DNA from: Saprospiraceae bacterium
GTDB lineage: Bacteria; Bacteroidota; Bacteroidia; Chitinophagales; Saprospiraceae
DNA length: 64,000 nt
Assembly (NCBI GenBank): GCA_016710585.1
Contig: JADJVN010000022.1
Span: 1-64,000 of the forward strand
Reading direction: 5' to 3'
A program made the translations under genes and the position numbers. Of the stretch, positions 38,009 to 47,233 are shown piece after piece; position 1 is the first letter of the stretch; each line of letters opens with the position of its first letter. Under the pieces are notes generated by a model. That model was not told the DNA's origin, made no database searches, and saw nothing but the letters and a program-made list of their open reading frames with translations.

Positions 38009-39374
38009 ATGAAGATTTGGAGAATTGTCATTGGTATTCTCCTCTTGCTATGCTTTGAAATTCATTTATTGTATTTTGTCAAGCAATCTGATTTCTTTGC
38101 ATTATTGCTTGATTATACAGGGCTTTTTATTGTCTATTGTTTTTTATTTTATTCTTGCAAAGAAAAGCTAAGTAATAAATTTATATTCAGTTTATTCTCT
38201 GCGACACGAGTCGTAGGATTATTTGCATTCCCAATGTTGTCTGATGATATCTATAGGTTTTGGTGGGATGGATATTTTAATTTTCAAGGCTTTAATCCAT
38301 TCCAATACAAGCCGAATGAATTGATAGCATTGCATCCAGAATATCTACAAGATGCTTCCATTAAAAGTATCTACAGTCATCTCAACTCACCAGAGTACTA
38401 TTCTGTATATCCTGCTATTTGTCAATTCCTATTTCTCATTGCTGCAAAAATTAGTTCGACTAATTTAGCCTTATTTGCGATTGTCTTAAAAGTTATATTT
38501 ATAGCAATAGATTTTATCATTGTTATCTATTTAAAAAAGTTACTAGAAACTTTCAATAAAAGCAATCATAGCTCCCTATTCTATATTTTAAATCCATTAA
38601 TACTCATTGAGATTCATGGGAATTTGCATTTTGAGATACTGATACTTTTGGGTTTATGTCTTTCGCTTTATTTTCTGTTTCAAAATTCATTTTTCAAATC
38701 GGGAATATGGTTTGGTGTCTCCATCATTGGGAAATTGACAAGTGGGATTTTTGCTCCATTGATATTACATTTATTTATTTAATAAAAAATAAAAATCGGC
38801 TGTATTATTATGCATTGCGACTGCCATCATATGCCTTAGCTTTTTTATTTATCCAGGAAAATATTATTCCAATTTTCTACAAAGCATTAGACTATATTTT
38901 AAACAATTCGAATTCAATTCTTTTTTGTTTAGACCACTTTACCAATTTAATTTCAATGCAAATTTCCATGAATTAAATGCACATCTTGGGCAACTATTAT
39001 CTAGTTTGTTTATGGCAGTATTTATTTTTCTATTAATCTCATTTATTAGAAAAAAAATAGACTTTTTTCAAGCACTTTGGCTTAGTCTATTTATGTACTT
39101 AATATGCAGCGCTTCGATTCATCCTTGGTATATCTCTACATTGATATTGCTAGGTACATTTTGTTTTCCTATTAGTACTTTGGCATGGAGCTTTTTGATT
39201 GTGGTGAGTTATGCTAAATATAACACTGTTACATTCCTCTATCTTGGAAATTTCATCCTTTTTGAGTACATGATTGTAATTGCAATTCTTTGTTATGAAA
39301 TATTGAAGAGAAAAGGCCTAAAATCCATCAACAAATCTCTTTGGATAAGCCATCGAAATTTTAGCTCCGAATAA
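38009..39374 (+). CDS. GT-C type polytopic membrane glycosyltransferase (two frameshifts)
   Basis: About 455 aa if two single-base losses are repaired. The first frame has many hydrophobic helices and the loop LSDDIYRFWWDG followed by NPFQYKPNEL, the pattern of polyprenyl-phosphate-dependent mannosyltransferase-like GT-C enzymes (acidic pair in the first outer loop). It stops at 38782, while the next frame continues with YLIKNKNRLYYY. A second break is at the T run 38921-38926, after which LFRPLYQFNFNANFHELNAH leads to the end at 39374. Both breaks are at AT homopolymer-rich spots. Third gene of the glycosyltransferase cluster, 10 bp after its neighbour. The exact sugar is unknown. Confidence 0.72.
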
Positions 39375-39533
39375 CAAAATACATCGAAATGTGCCAACCC
39401 CAATATAGCGCAAAACATAAGGTGCAGGAATTGACTTCAAATCACCATACCCCATAATCGTCGTAGGAACACTAAAAATATGTCTAAGATTGCCCAATTT
39501 GTTATTTTTAAGCCACTCATCAAACGAAACCAT
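39318..39533 (-). CDS. Hypothetical protein, 71 aa
   Basis: Open frame of 71 codons starting MVSFDEWLKNNKLGNLRHIF. It starts 9 bp after the stop of another small minus-strand ORF (39543-39722), like a two-gene unit, and its 3' end overlaps the end of the GT-C gene by 57 bp on the other strand. It has a balanced composition (RHIFSVPTTIMGYGDLK, YVLRYIGVGTF), not the skew typical of shadow frames. No family recognised. It could still be a chance ORF. Confidence 0.35.
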   Translation of the reverse strand: MVSFDEWLKNNKLGNLRHIFSVPTTIMGYGDLKSIPAPYVLRYIGVGTFRCILLFGAKISMAYPKRFVDGF

Positions 39534-39542
39534 AAGTTAAGC

Positions 39543-39722
39543 TTAAGATGTCAGTCTAATATTTCCTGCTTTAGGTAAGACTTTATTTAACTTCCATCGT
39601 ATAAAAAGATAGCGTACATTACTCCAAATAAATAAACATGTGTCTTTTAATACGGCTCTAATCAATGATTGAAACTTTCCCATACTTCTATTGATAGCAA
39701 TTGGTGCTTTTTCATGATACAT
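39543..39722 (-). CDS. Hypothetical basic protein, 59 aa
   Basis: ATG at 39722, stop TAA at 39545-39543. Text MYHEKAPIAINRSMGKFQ, LIRAVLKDTCLFIWSNVRYL, FIRWKLNKVLPKAG: basic with one amphipathic/hydrophobic stretch. It lies just downstream of the gld operon terminator and 9 bp before the 71-aa ORF. No family recognised and no promoter seen; low certainty. Confidence 0.35.
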   Translation of the reverse strand: MYHEKAPIAINRSMGKFQSLIRAVLKDTCLFIWSNVRYLFIRWKLNKVLPKAGNIRLTS

Positions 39723-39783
39723 TTATTAAAATTTGATATTAGTGAACAGAATCAGAATAATTGACTAGGAAATAGGTATAAAT

Positions 39784-39820
39784 AAAAAAAGTTGGCAATT
39801 TGCACTGCCAACTTTTTTTT
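39784..39820 (-). terminator. Rho-independent terminator of the gld operon (bidirectional form)
   Basis: Stem AGTTGGCA / TGCCAACT extended by A and T runs (arms 39784-39797 and 39806-39819), 8-nt loop. On the minus strand the second arm is followed by a seven-T run, 24 bp after the gldN stop at 39844. Confidence 0.85.
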
Positions 39821-39843
39821 ATGTAAAAAATAGAATTTTTCTT

Positions 39844-40728
39844 TTAATAAACCCAGAGATCGTGTTCAAAATTGAACAACTCATTTTTAATTTTCTCTGA
39901 TTCTAATAATAACTGAATTCCAGCATTATCACCATACTTCTCAGGTGTATATACATCTTGCAATCTCACATCTTGAACATTCGATTGTTTTAAAATATAA
40001 CTTGAGAAGAATCGAGTATCAAATATATCCGCCCAAGAACTTGGACTAATATCATTCTTTTCATTGAATACTCTTTCTCTGGCGAATACCTGTCTTGCAT
40101 CTGGATAGTAAATCCAAAACATAGGTAATTCATACTTAACTTCACCTGTAGAGGCATCTTTCTCCTCTTTTATTGGAGAAATACCGAGAATTCTACAATA
40201 TACTCTTGAAGCTTCTTTGTCAAAATACCACAACTCTTTTACACGGAATTTTTTAATATCTGTATAGTCGATATCATTGTGGATAATTTTCACCGATTCT
40301 TCATAAGTATCTGGATCATAAGTAGTGATTGTATCTGTTTTTGAAAGCATTGCTTCCAAATCACTTCCAGTTACTCTTTTCTTAAATTCATCAGTAGCAA
40401 ATATCTTCATATCTCCTGCCTTAGCAGCATCTATTAATATTTTGAAAAAAGGTCTTTCTGGATACATAAACTGAATGTTCATTTTCTCACGAACATCTAA
40501 TACTCTCCATATTCTTTTTTCCCATACAATATCTGCTTCACGAATTGGTTCGTAAGCCAAGATGCGCTGTTCTTTCAATACTTCGCGCTCTACGATATCA
40601 TCTAACATTCCTGAAGTGTCTTCTACTTCGCTAGACTCTGTCAAAGACTCATCTTCAACTTGAGCCTGCAAACTGCTCACCAATAATGAAAAGATGAAAA
40701 ATAGACCAAAATTTTTTAATATTTGCAT
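39844..40728 (-). CDS. gldN: Gliding motility / T9SS protein GldN (PorN)
   Basis: 294 aa. Signal peptide 1-22 (ending SSLQAQ). Conserved PorN/GldN body: READIVWEKRIWRVLDVREKMN, PFFKILIDAAKAGDM, VKELWYFDKEASRVYCRILGISP and FWIYYPDARQVFARE. GldN binds GldK to form the periplasmic ring of the type IX secretion machine under the outer membrane. Last gene of gldK-L-M-N, 21 bp after gldM, with a strong terminator behind it. Confidence 0.92.
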   Translation of the reverse strand: MQILKNFGLFFIFSLLVSSLQAQVEDESLTESSEVEDTSGMLDDIVEREVLKEQRILAYEPIREADIVWEKRIWRVLDVREKMNIQFMYPERPFFKILIDAAKAGDMKIFATDEFKKRVTGSDLEAMLSKTDTITTYDPDTYEESVKIIHNDIDYTDIKKFRVKELWYFDKEASRVYCRILGISPIKEEKDASTGEVKYELPMFWIYYPDARQVFARERVFNEKNDISPSSWADIFDTRFFSSYILKQSNVQDVRLQDVYTPEKYGDNAGIQLLLESEKIKNELFNFEHDLWVY

Positions 40729-40749
40729 ACTTATAATTTAAAAATAATA

Positions 40750-42288
40750 TTATTGAACTTTGAAAGACATATCACCCAATGGACGAGCAGTATTGTCTCC
40801 TGGACATTTTGCTTTAATATCTTCAAATAGATATCTGTCTCCTGGCTTTGCCTTACTAATTAAATCTTGAACTTTACCTTCAAAACGGCCTCCTGAATTC
40901 AATGCAATTTCAGCATCTTGTCTTGGAGCAACTCTTACAAGTTGGAATCCTACAATAGCACATTTAGCATCGAAATCGAAGTTTTCAAGAATAGGAAGAA
41001 CACCTTGTTGAGCTTTCAACTCACCATTTCCAATTCCACCACCTTTCTTATTTCCAAGTTTTGCAACTGGATCTGGAATTCTTTTTACGCGGAATTTGAA
41101 GTTTGTGGCGGTCAAACCTCCACCTGAAACTGAAATGGTAGCTTCGCCTTGTTGGCTAACTGTAGCATTGTATTCCCTCCAGAAACTTTTTGTAAGATTG
41201 ATTCCACCACCTGTAGCAGAAACAGTCAAAGCATTGGAAGATACACCTGCTGCAGATACTGCAACTGGATTGTCAACGCCCATATAGAATACGTTCATCT
41301 TCTCAGCTGCAACGTTACAAGAACGCTCTCCTACTTCATATTCGAATTCTCGCTTGTATGTTTCAGACTTATTTGTTACTGGATTAAATACTGATGCAAC
41401 AGCTGTATATTTTTTCACACCTACATCTCCTGGAGTTGTTTTCCAAGCTGCTTCACCATCCTTGTTTACTGGAAGGGATGAACCATTCACACTCAAAGAT
41501 ACCTTTGTATTTGTTGATGAACTTGTAGAAGCCGCCATTGAAATAGTAGTTTCAAAAGATTCACCCTTAATAATATATGATTTCTTTGGAGATGAAATAA
41601 CTGTAAATTTATCCAATACAACGTCAGTTCCTCCCAATTTCTTACTCATATGATTCAAAACTGCATTTTCAGAAGCTTTAGCATCATTGATGAATTTTGT
41701 AAAGATAGGTTGAACTGCACCTAATGGCATTTGTTTAAAAGTAAACTCCTCCCAAGATTTCTTAGAAGAATGCTTCCAAGTTTCATCATCTACATTCAAT
41801 GGAATTTCAGTCTCCATTCTTGAACGTAACGAATCATCAATTAAAGACAAGAATTTACCTCTGTATTCAAGAATTTTATTCTTGAGCTCAAGGCCCTTAC
41901 CACCATTTAGCAAATTCCTAGTGGTTACATCTTTATCTTTCTTACCTTTTAATTCCCTTTTTTCACCTTTAATAATGTAATCTCCATCATCAACAGATCC
42001 ATTTTTGTTACCAGACTTATCGATAAGGTCATTTACAAGATCATTTACATAGGTAGAAAATTCGTTGCCGTACTGAACAGCCATAGGAGCTCTTTCGGAA
42101 AATCTAGCAAATTCTGGTTTTGCTTTTGCTCTTTCAGCAATTGATGCTGGTAAAGAATTATTTGCCAGATCCAAGGTTTTATTGGATTGTTCTAGACCTA
42201 AATTTACCATCTTAAATGCATTGAAGATTTCAGCAGAAACGTTCAACGCCAATAAAGCTGTAAGTACCAAGTACATAATATTGATCAT
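40750..42288 (-). CDS. gldM: Gliding motility / T9SS motor protein GldM (PorM)
   Basis: 512 aa from the ATG at 42288, which overlaps the gldL stop (TGATG). One N-terminal helix (YLVLTALLALNVSAEIFNAF) then a long periplasmic part with GldM N-terminal helical and beta domains (FKMVNLGLEQSNKTLD, SPKKSYIIKGESFETTI, FYMGVDNPVAVSAAG, RIPDPVAKLGNK). GldM with GldL forms the proton-driven motor in the inner membrane. Oddity: the reading frame continues upstream of this ATG as KIPKQPRQL, which resembles the usual cytoplasmic N-terminus before MINxMY. No ATG/GTG/TTG lies there before a stop, so either a rare start (ATT or CTG) is used or the N-terminus is truly shortened. Confidence 0.92.
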   Translation of the reverse strand: MINIMYLVLTALLALNVSAEIFNAFKMVNLGLEQSNKTLDLANNSLPASIAERAKAKPEFARFSERAPMAVQYGNEFSTYVNDLVNDLIDKSGNKNGSVDDGDYIIKGEKRELKGKKDKDVTTRNLLNGGKGLELKNKILEYRGKFLSLIDDSLRSRMETEIPLNVDDETWKHSSKKSWEEFTFKQMPLGAVQPIFTKFINDAKASENAVLNHMSKKLGGTDVVLDKFTVISSPKKSYIIKGESFETTISMAASTSSSTNTKVSLSVNGSSLPVNKDGEAAWKTTPGDVGVKKYTAVASVFNPVTNKSETYKREFEYEVGERSCNVAAEKMNVFYMGVDNPVAVSAAGVSSNALTVSATGGGINLTKSFWREYNATVSQQGEATISVSGGGLTATNFKFRVKRIPDPVAKLGNKKGGGIGNGELKAQQGVLPILENFDFDAKCAIVGFQLVRVAPRQDAEIALNSGGRFEGKVQDLISKAKPGDRYLFEDIKAKCPGDNTARPLGDMSFKVQ

Positions 42289-42830
42289 CAGCTGCCGGGG
42301 CTGCTTAGGAATTTTTTCAAATTTGATACTTGCTCAGAATATGCTTTAGTATCTTCCAATGAATTACCCAATGTCGTCATTGCTTCATTCATTTTTGTAT
42401 AAAAATTACCCATTGTCTTGATCTGATCTCCAGCCTTAGAGAAATCTACTTCTTGCAATGCCTTCAATGAGCCTAAGCTCTTTGACATGTTTTGCAATTC
42501 ACCTAACATTCCTCCCAACTGGTTTTCTACAGCCTCGCCATTCAAAGGTCTAACTGAATTTTTCATTGGACCATCAGTTAATGGATTGATTCTAGAGCTA
42601 TAATCATCTAATCCTGGATATAATTTCTCCCAATAATAATCTTTATCTGGAGGCAAAATTCCTAAGATTAAGAATAAAACTGCTTCAGTTATTAGTCCTG
42701 CTGTCAACATAGCATCTCCCCCCTCTTTTGATAAGATTTTGAAAAGCGCACCAATCATAACGATTGCGGCACCAACACCAATCAAGAAATTCTTAAAGTA
42801 TTTAAACCCTGTTGTTTTGTAAAAAGCCAT
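42288..42830 (-). CDS. gldL: Gliding motility / T9SS motor protein GldL (PorL)
   Basis: 180 aa from the ATG at 42830, giving the family start MAFYKTTGFKYFKNFLIG; a longer reading from 42869 would add 13 residues. Two membrane helices (FLIGVGAAIVMIGALFKIL and AMLTAGLITEAVLFLILGIL), with the conserved Glu in the second (ITEAV) that is expected in the proton path, then PPDKDYYWEKLYPGLDDY and a coiled-coil cytoplasmic tail. It works with GldM as the motor. Stop and gldM start overlap. Confidence 0.92.
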   Translation of the reverse strand: MAFYKTTGFKYFKNFLIGVGAAIVMIGALFKILSKEGGDAMLTAGLITEAVLFLILGILPPDKDYYWEKLYPGLDDYSSRINPLTDGPMKNSVRPLNGEAVENQLGGMLGELQNMSKSLGSLKALQEVDFSKAGDQIKTMGNFYTKMNEAMTTLGNSLEDTKAYSEQVSNLKKFLSSPGS

Positions 42831-42869
42831 TGTGAAATTTTTTTTGGTTAAATAGATATTGTTTGTCAA

Positions 42870-44117
42870 TTAATTGTTGAAATCATTTGCCGAACGGCCT
42901 AAGAATGTCAATACACTTCTAAATCCGATATAAGACTTAGTTGTATCTTGAAATTCCCAGTTTCTTGTACCAGTTTGTAAGTAATAACCGATATCTTTCC
43001 AAGATCCTCCGCGGATTACTTTTCTCTTAAAAGAGTTCGGATCTTCATCTTTGGCGTCATATTTAATATCCGGATTCATATCATGTATAAATGAATAAGC
43101 ATTGTCATGAAATGATGTTTCAGTCCACTCTGACACATTACCTGACATATTATATAATCCATATTCATTAGGGAAATACGCATCAGCTTTTACTGTATAT
43201 TGACCACCATCTTCTGGATAGTTACCACGTCCAGGCTTAAAGTTAGCCAATAGACAACCCTTTGCATTTCTCAAATAGTAACCTCCCCATGGAAATGGAG
43301 CCAATTCCTTACCTCCTCGAGCAGCCCACTCCCACTCATGTTCTGTAGGAAGTCTAAATTCTTCAGAGTTTGGCTCATCCTCACCTTTAGCTTTATCCCA
43401 AAGTTGTGTTCTCCAGAAACAAAATGCTCTCGCTTGTTTCCAATTTACACCTACCACAGGATAATCGTCAAAAGCTGGATGTGAATAATAATTACGTGTT
43501 AGTGGCTCATTATATGAGTATGCAAAGTCTCTTATCCAGCAAAGTGTATCTGGATAAACTCCAATTTTCTCTTTTTTGATTATAGAGCTTCGTTTTATGT
43601 CTTTTACATTAGCTGCTTTTTGCCAATCCTTCCATTCCCACTCGTAGATTAACTTACGTGTGTCGACTTCGGTTTTGCCTTTGAAAGCATCAGCGCCTTG
43701 GAAATTTAGCTCCTTTAGAGTTTCATCTTCCCAATCAATCTCCTGTTCCCAGTCGATTTCTTCTTCGCCAGTGCCATCTTCACTTTCAATAAAATGACCA
43801 AGCGTCCTATGAGCTAACTCAGCTTTTACATATTCTACAAATTGACGATACTCATTATTAGTGATTTCTGTATCATCCATGTAAAAACCTGAAATAGATA
43901 TGGATTTAGCTTTTTGGATATTGGTGTTGAAGTTATCCTGATCACTCTGACCTATAACTAATGTACCACTAGGAACATACACCATTCCGAACGGGTTTAT
44001 TCCACCCCACTTTGGCCGGTCTTGTACACCGATCAATTCACCTTCCTGTTTATTTTTCCCACAAGAGTAAGAAAAAAGAATAAACAAGACAAAAAGAGAG
44101 AGATTCAATTTCCTCAT
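42870..44117 (-). CDS. gldK: Gliding motility / T9SS lipoprotein GldK (PorK)
   Basis: 415 aa. Lipoprotein signal with lipobox LFSYSCGK (Cys about 19). Sulfatase-modifying-factor (FGE) fold: NPFGMVYVPSGTLVIGQSD, FYMDDTEITNNEYRQF, GVNWKQARAFCFWR, RLPTEHEWEWAARGG, GLYNMSGNVSEWTETSF, RKVIRGGSWKD and YIGFRSVL. GldK anchors the GldKN ring to the outer membrane. First gene of the motor operon; gldL starts 39 bp later. Upstream are 222 AT-rich bp with no clear promoter. Confidence 0.92.
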   Translation of the reverse strand: MRKLNLSLFVLFILFSYSCGKNKQEGELIGVQDRPKWGGINPFGMVYVPSGTLVIGQSDQDNFNTNIQKAKSISISGFYMDDTEITNNEYRQFVEYVKAELAHRTLGHFIESEDGTGEEEIDWEQEIDWEDETLKELNFQGADAFKGKTEVDTRKLIYEWEWKDWQKAANVKDIKRSSIIKKEKIGVYPDTLCWIRDFAYSYNEPLTRNYYSHPAFDDYPVVGVNWKQARAFCFWRTQLWDKAKGEDEPNSEEFRLPTEHEWEWAARGGKELAPFPWGGYYLRNAKGCLLANFKPGRGNYPEDGGQYTVKADAYFPNEYGLYNMSGNVSEWTETSFHDNAYSFIHDMNPDIKYDAKDEDPNSFKRKVIRGGSWKDIGYYLQTGTRNWEFQDTTKSYIGFRSVLTFLGRSANDFNN

Positions 44118-44339
44118 CTGATTTAGATTTACCTACTTTGTCTAAAAAAATTCGTGTAAATATACGCCTATTATATTTTTACACAAAAAAAATTTGTAAT
44201 TTTATAAAAATCAATATTTAATACCTACCTATTATATGCAGAACTAAATATCGTTTGCTTTTATTGTTTAATATATAAAATTTTATTTTTTTCTTTATAT
44301 ATTTATTTTTATAATATAATTCTTATTGACTGCAAGCAT

Positions 44340-45302
44340 TTAATCGATCCATCTCGGATTATAATCTATACCTCGCTGTCGCTCAAATTCTCTTTTATTG
44401 CTGAAAGAATACTTCAATCCAAACTCTTGAGTCAATCCAAATTTTTTTTCTGAAACAGGAGAAATCCTAGATTCAACTGTGGCACACAAGACTATTTTGG
44501 GAAATATTTCATATCCAAAGCTGAATTGGATAGCATCAAGAGAATTCCTTTGAATTCCTCTAATCCCAATACCTCCAAATATTTTGCCATTATAGTTGAG
44601 ATTTGAAAATAATTCGATTTGGTTTTGAAATAAATTGGTATAAACATGGATTATCGGCCTAAATCTCCATAAATCGCTTAACTTGTACTCATTTGTGAGT
44701 GTCAAAATTGCCAAATTCCTCAAATCTGGATTTATCCTCGATCTAAGGGTCTTTAAACTTTGAAAGGAAATGCCACCTTCAAGCCATTTGCTTTGTATCC
44801 AAAAAGCCAAATTTATACCTAGAATACTTGTATTCTTATAATTATCAATAAAGAATGGTTCTTGATGATCAAATACAGAATTTGAATAAATCCCCTCTGG
44901 GGTAATTGCTTTTGAAAAATTATAATTAATCCTCGAATAGCTACCGCCTATACCAATTGAATATAAAATACGCTTGGAAAGAAAAATCTTATTAAAACTA
45001 GGTCTAAGTCCAAAACTATTCTGTAAACCAATACTTTCATGAAACATTGCCAAGCCCATCGCCGACTTGAGTCTTAATAATGGCATATTGAATTGAAATT
45101 GTTGATTTATTGGTCTCCCATTAAAAGCTGCCCATTGATCGCGATGAACAATTGTGAATACAGTTTTTCCCTCCAGTCCAGCATAAGCAATATTTTGAAG
45201 GTAATGATCAAAATTTTTTGAAGCAAAAATGACTTGAGACTGAGCATCCACATCAATCCCACCAGTTAGAATAAATAATAGTATGATTAGCTTTTTTGTC
45301 AT
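44340..45302 (-). CDS. porP: PorP/SprF family type IX secretion outer-membrane protein
   Basis: 320 aa. Signal peptide 1-20 (ending VDAQ). The N-terminus SQVIFASKNFDHYLQNIAYAGLEG and TIVHRDQWAAFNGRPINQQFQFNMPL matches the PorP/SprF family (NPAxxG, R-x-QW motifs). The rest alternates like a beta-barrel (GLAMFHESIGLQNSFGL, YSIGIGGSYSRINYNFS, GGIGIRG). It belongs to the outer-membrane part of T9SS and commonly precedes gldK, as here, with a 222-bp gap. It starts inside the last base of the thioredoxin-fold gene. Confidence 0.85.
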   Translation of the reverse strand: MTKKLIILLFILTGGIDVDAQSQVIFASKNFDHYLQNIAYAGLEGKTVFTIVHRDQWAAFNGRPINQQFQFNMPLLRLKSAMGLAMFHESIGLQNSFGLRPSFNKIFLSKRILYSIGIGGSYSRINYNFSKAITPEGIYSNSVFDHQEPFFIDNYKNTSILGINLAFWIQSKWLEGGISFQSLKTLRSRINPDLRNLAILTLTNEYKLSDLWRFRPIIHVYTNLFQNQIELFSNLNYNGKIFGGIGIRGIQRNSLDAIQFSFGYEIFPKIVLCATVESRISPVSEKKFGLTQEFGLKYSFSNKREFERQRGIDYNPRWID

Positions 45303-47233
45303 TAAGAATATCTAAAGCCATGTAAAGCTAAGCTTTCTTCCATTTTATCTTTTACTAAATGGCAAGAATTTTGAAAACAAACTTCGTTTTCCTGTATCCC
45401 TTTCTCTTTTTGTTCAAAAATAACACCTGGATGTGCCGCAAATTGAGTTAATCCAAGTTTACCTTTGATATATAATCCGCCATTCTCCATTTCAAAAGTA
45501 GGAATTAACCAAGATGCCATCGAAAAAATATTGTGAGCAATGAAACCCTTATTAGCATTTACCATTTCCTCCGACTTAGCGGAATAAAGCGTCTCATCTG
45601 TCAAAAATCCAAGAATCCGATAGTTTTCTGCCATTACACTGTTGGCGTTAAGAATAGAATGATCTAGATTATCATAAAACATTGGAATCTGTTTATTCTC
45701 ATTAATCATTGCGAATGAAAATAATCCATTTGAATAATTAAAATTTTTCTCAACCACTTTTATCAAATCTTTACTCTTTTCTAATAATTTGGAATTATGA
45801 TTCAATTGATAAACTTGAAGGACTGCATGAATTAATAAACTATAATCCTCCAAAAAAGAGTCGCCATAAAAAGTATCTTTAACTTTAATACGATAAAAAT
45901 GGGATTTACCTGTATCAAATTGCAGCAATGAATCTAACATACTTTCTGCTCTTTCAAGGTAATCCTTTTGTTCACTTATCCGAAACAAAGTACAATAGGT
46001 CGATACCATAAGGGCATTCCAAGCCAAGATGGTCTTATTGTCTATACTCGGCCAAATTCTTTTTGACCTGTAATCTGCTAGACGATTCATTTGGCTTGCT
46101 CTTGATTTAAAACTTTCAAATGAAAGATTTACTTCTTCAATATTAGACTTTCCAGTTATAATAAAGTGTAAATCATCTTCAAAAGGAACTAAACTCATGT
46201 GCTTCTTAAATAAATCAAAATCTTCGCCAAGAATATTATGCAACTCTTCCAAGTTCCATGAATAAAACTTACCTTCTTCCCCCTCGCTATCTGCATCAAT
46301 AGAAGAATGCAATAGACTTCCAGATCTTAAATATGAATCGAAAAAAATAAGGCTCTTTCCGATAACCTCCCAATACCTCTCTTGAGGATTAAACTTATAC
46401 AATATTGCTATGATCTCAATTATTAAAGCATGATCATAGAGCATTTTTTCAAAATGTGGTATTTGCCATTTACTGTCTACTGAATATCGACAAAATCCAC
46501 CACCAACATGATCATAGATACCGCCAAGTATCATTTTATCAATACTCTTGGTAACATGATCTAAAGCTTTCTGATCCCCTGTTAGAGAATAATAATAAAT
46601 AAAAAACTTTAATGCCATGGTGGATGGAAATTTTGGCGCCGTGCCGAATCCTCCGTTTTCATGATCAATATATTTATATAGGGACTCAAATGCATCTGTG
46701 AGCTTTAATTCTGCTTCAGAATTTTTATTTTGCTTTGGTTTATTTTGGAAATTTTTTTCAAGATTATTTACAGTAGTTAATATCTGATCATTTCTTTCAT
46801 TGAATGCGCGATGAACAGAAATTAAAATTTGATTCCATGAAGGCCTACCATACTTGGGCTCTGGCGGAAAATAAGTTCCACCAAAAAATGGCTTAGCTTC
46901 AGGTGTCAAAAACACATTGAGAGGCCATCCTCCAGATACACCCATCAATTGAACTGCATTCATAAAATAATGATCTAAATCTCGTCTCTCTTCTCTATCA
47001 ATTTTAATACTGATATAGTATTCATTCATGATATCAGCTGTGGTTTGATCTTCAAATGATTCATGTGCCATTACATGACACCAATGGCAGGTCGAATACC
47101 CAATGCTGACTATGATTGGCTTTTGTTTTTCTCTTGCCATTTTCAAGACCTCTTCATTCCATTGCTGCCAATGAACAGGGTTATCCTTATGTTGCAATAA
47201 ATAAGGACTTAAACTATCAGCTAAAGTATTCAT
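45302..47233 (-). CDS. Thioredoxin-domain protein of the YyaL/DUF255 (SSP411-like) family
   Basis: 643 aa. The N-terminal thioredoxin-like domain has SPYLLQHKDNPVHWQQW, then STCHWCHVMAHESFED with a CxxC motif, DREERRDLDHYFMN, GGWPLNVFLTP and FFGGTYFPPE, all hallmarks of the family. The rest is an (alpha/alpha)6-type region (FPSTMALKFF, GIYDHVGGGFCRYSVD, HFEKMLYDHALI, YSWNLEELHNIL, KTILAWNALM). The function is unsettled. No signal peptide: cytoplasmic. It overlaps the MBL gene by 4 nt and touches porP, so the three are probably one transcript. Confidence 0.88.
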   Translation of the reverse strand: MNTLADSLSPYLLQHKDNPVHWQQWNEEVLKMAREKQKPIIVSIGYSTCHWCHVMAHESFEDQTTADIMNEYYISIKIDREERRDLDHYFMNAVQLMGVSGGWPLNVFLTPEAKPFFGGTYFPPEPKYGRPSWNQILISVHRAFNERNDQILTTVNNLEKNFQNKPKQNKNSEAELKLTDAFESLYKYIDHENGGFGTAPKFPSTMALKFFIYYYSLTGDQKALDHVTKSIDKMILGGIYDHVGGGFCRYSVDSKWQIPHFEKMLYDHALIIEIIAILYKFNPQERYWEVIGKSLIFFDSYLRSGSLLHSSIDADSEGEEGKFYSWNLEELHNILGEDFDLFKKHMSLVPFEDDLHFIITGKSNIEEVNLSFESFKSRASQMNRLADYRSKRIWPSIDNKTILAWNALMVSTYCTLFRISEQKDYLERAESMLDSLLQFDTGKSHFYRIKVKDTFYGDSFLEDYSLLIHAVLQVYQLNHNSKLLEKSKDLIKVVEKNFNYSNGLFSFAMINENKQIPMFYDNLDHSILNANSVMAENYRILGFLTDETLYSAKSEEMVNANKGFIAHNIFSMASWLIPTFEMENGGLYIKGKLGLTQFAAHPGVIFEQKEKGIQENEVCFQNSCHLVKDKMEESLALHGFRYS

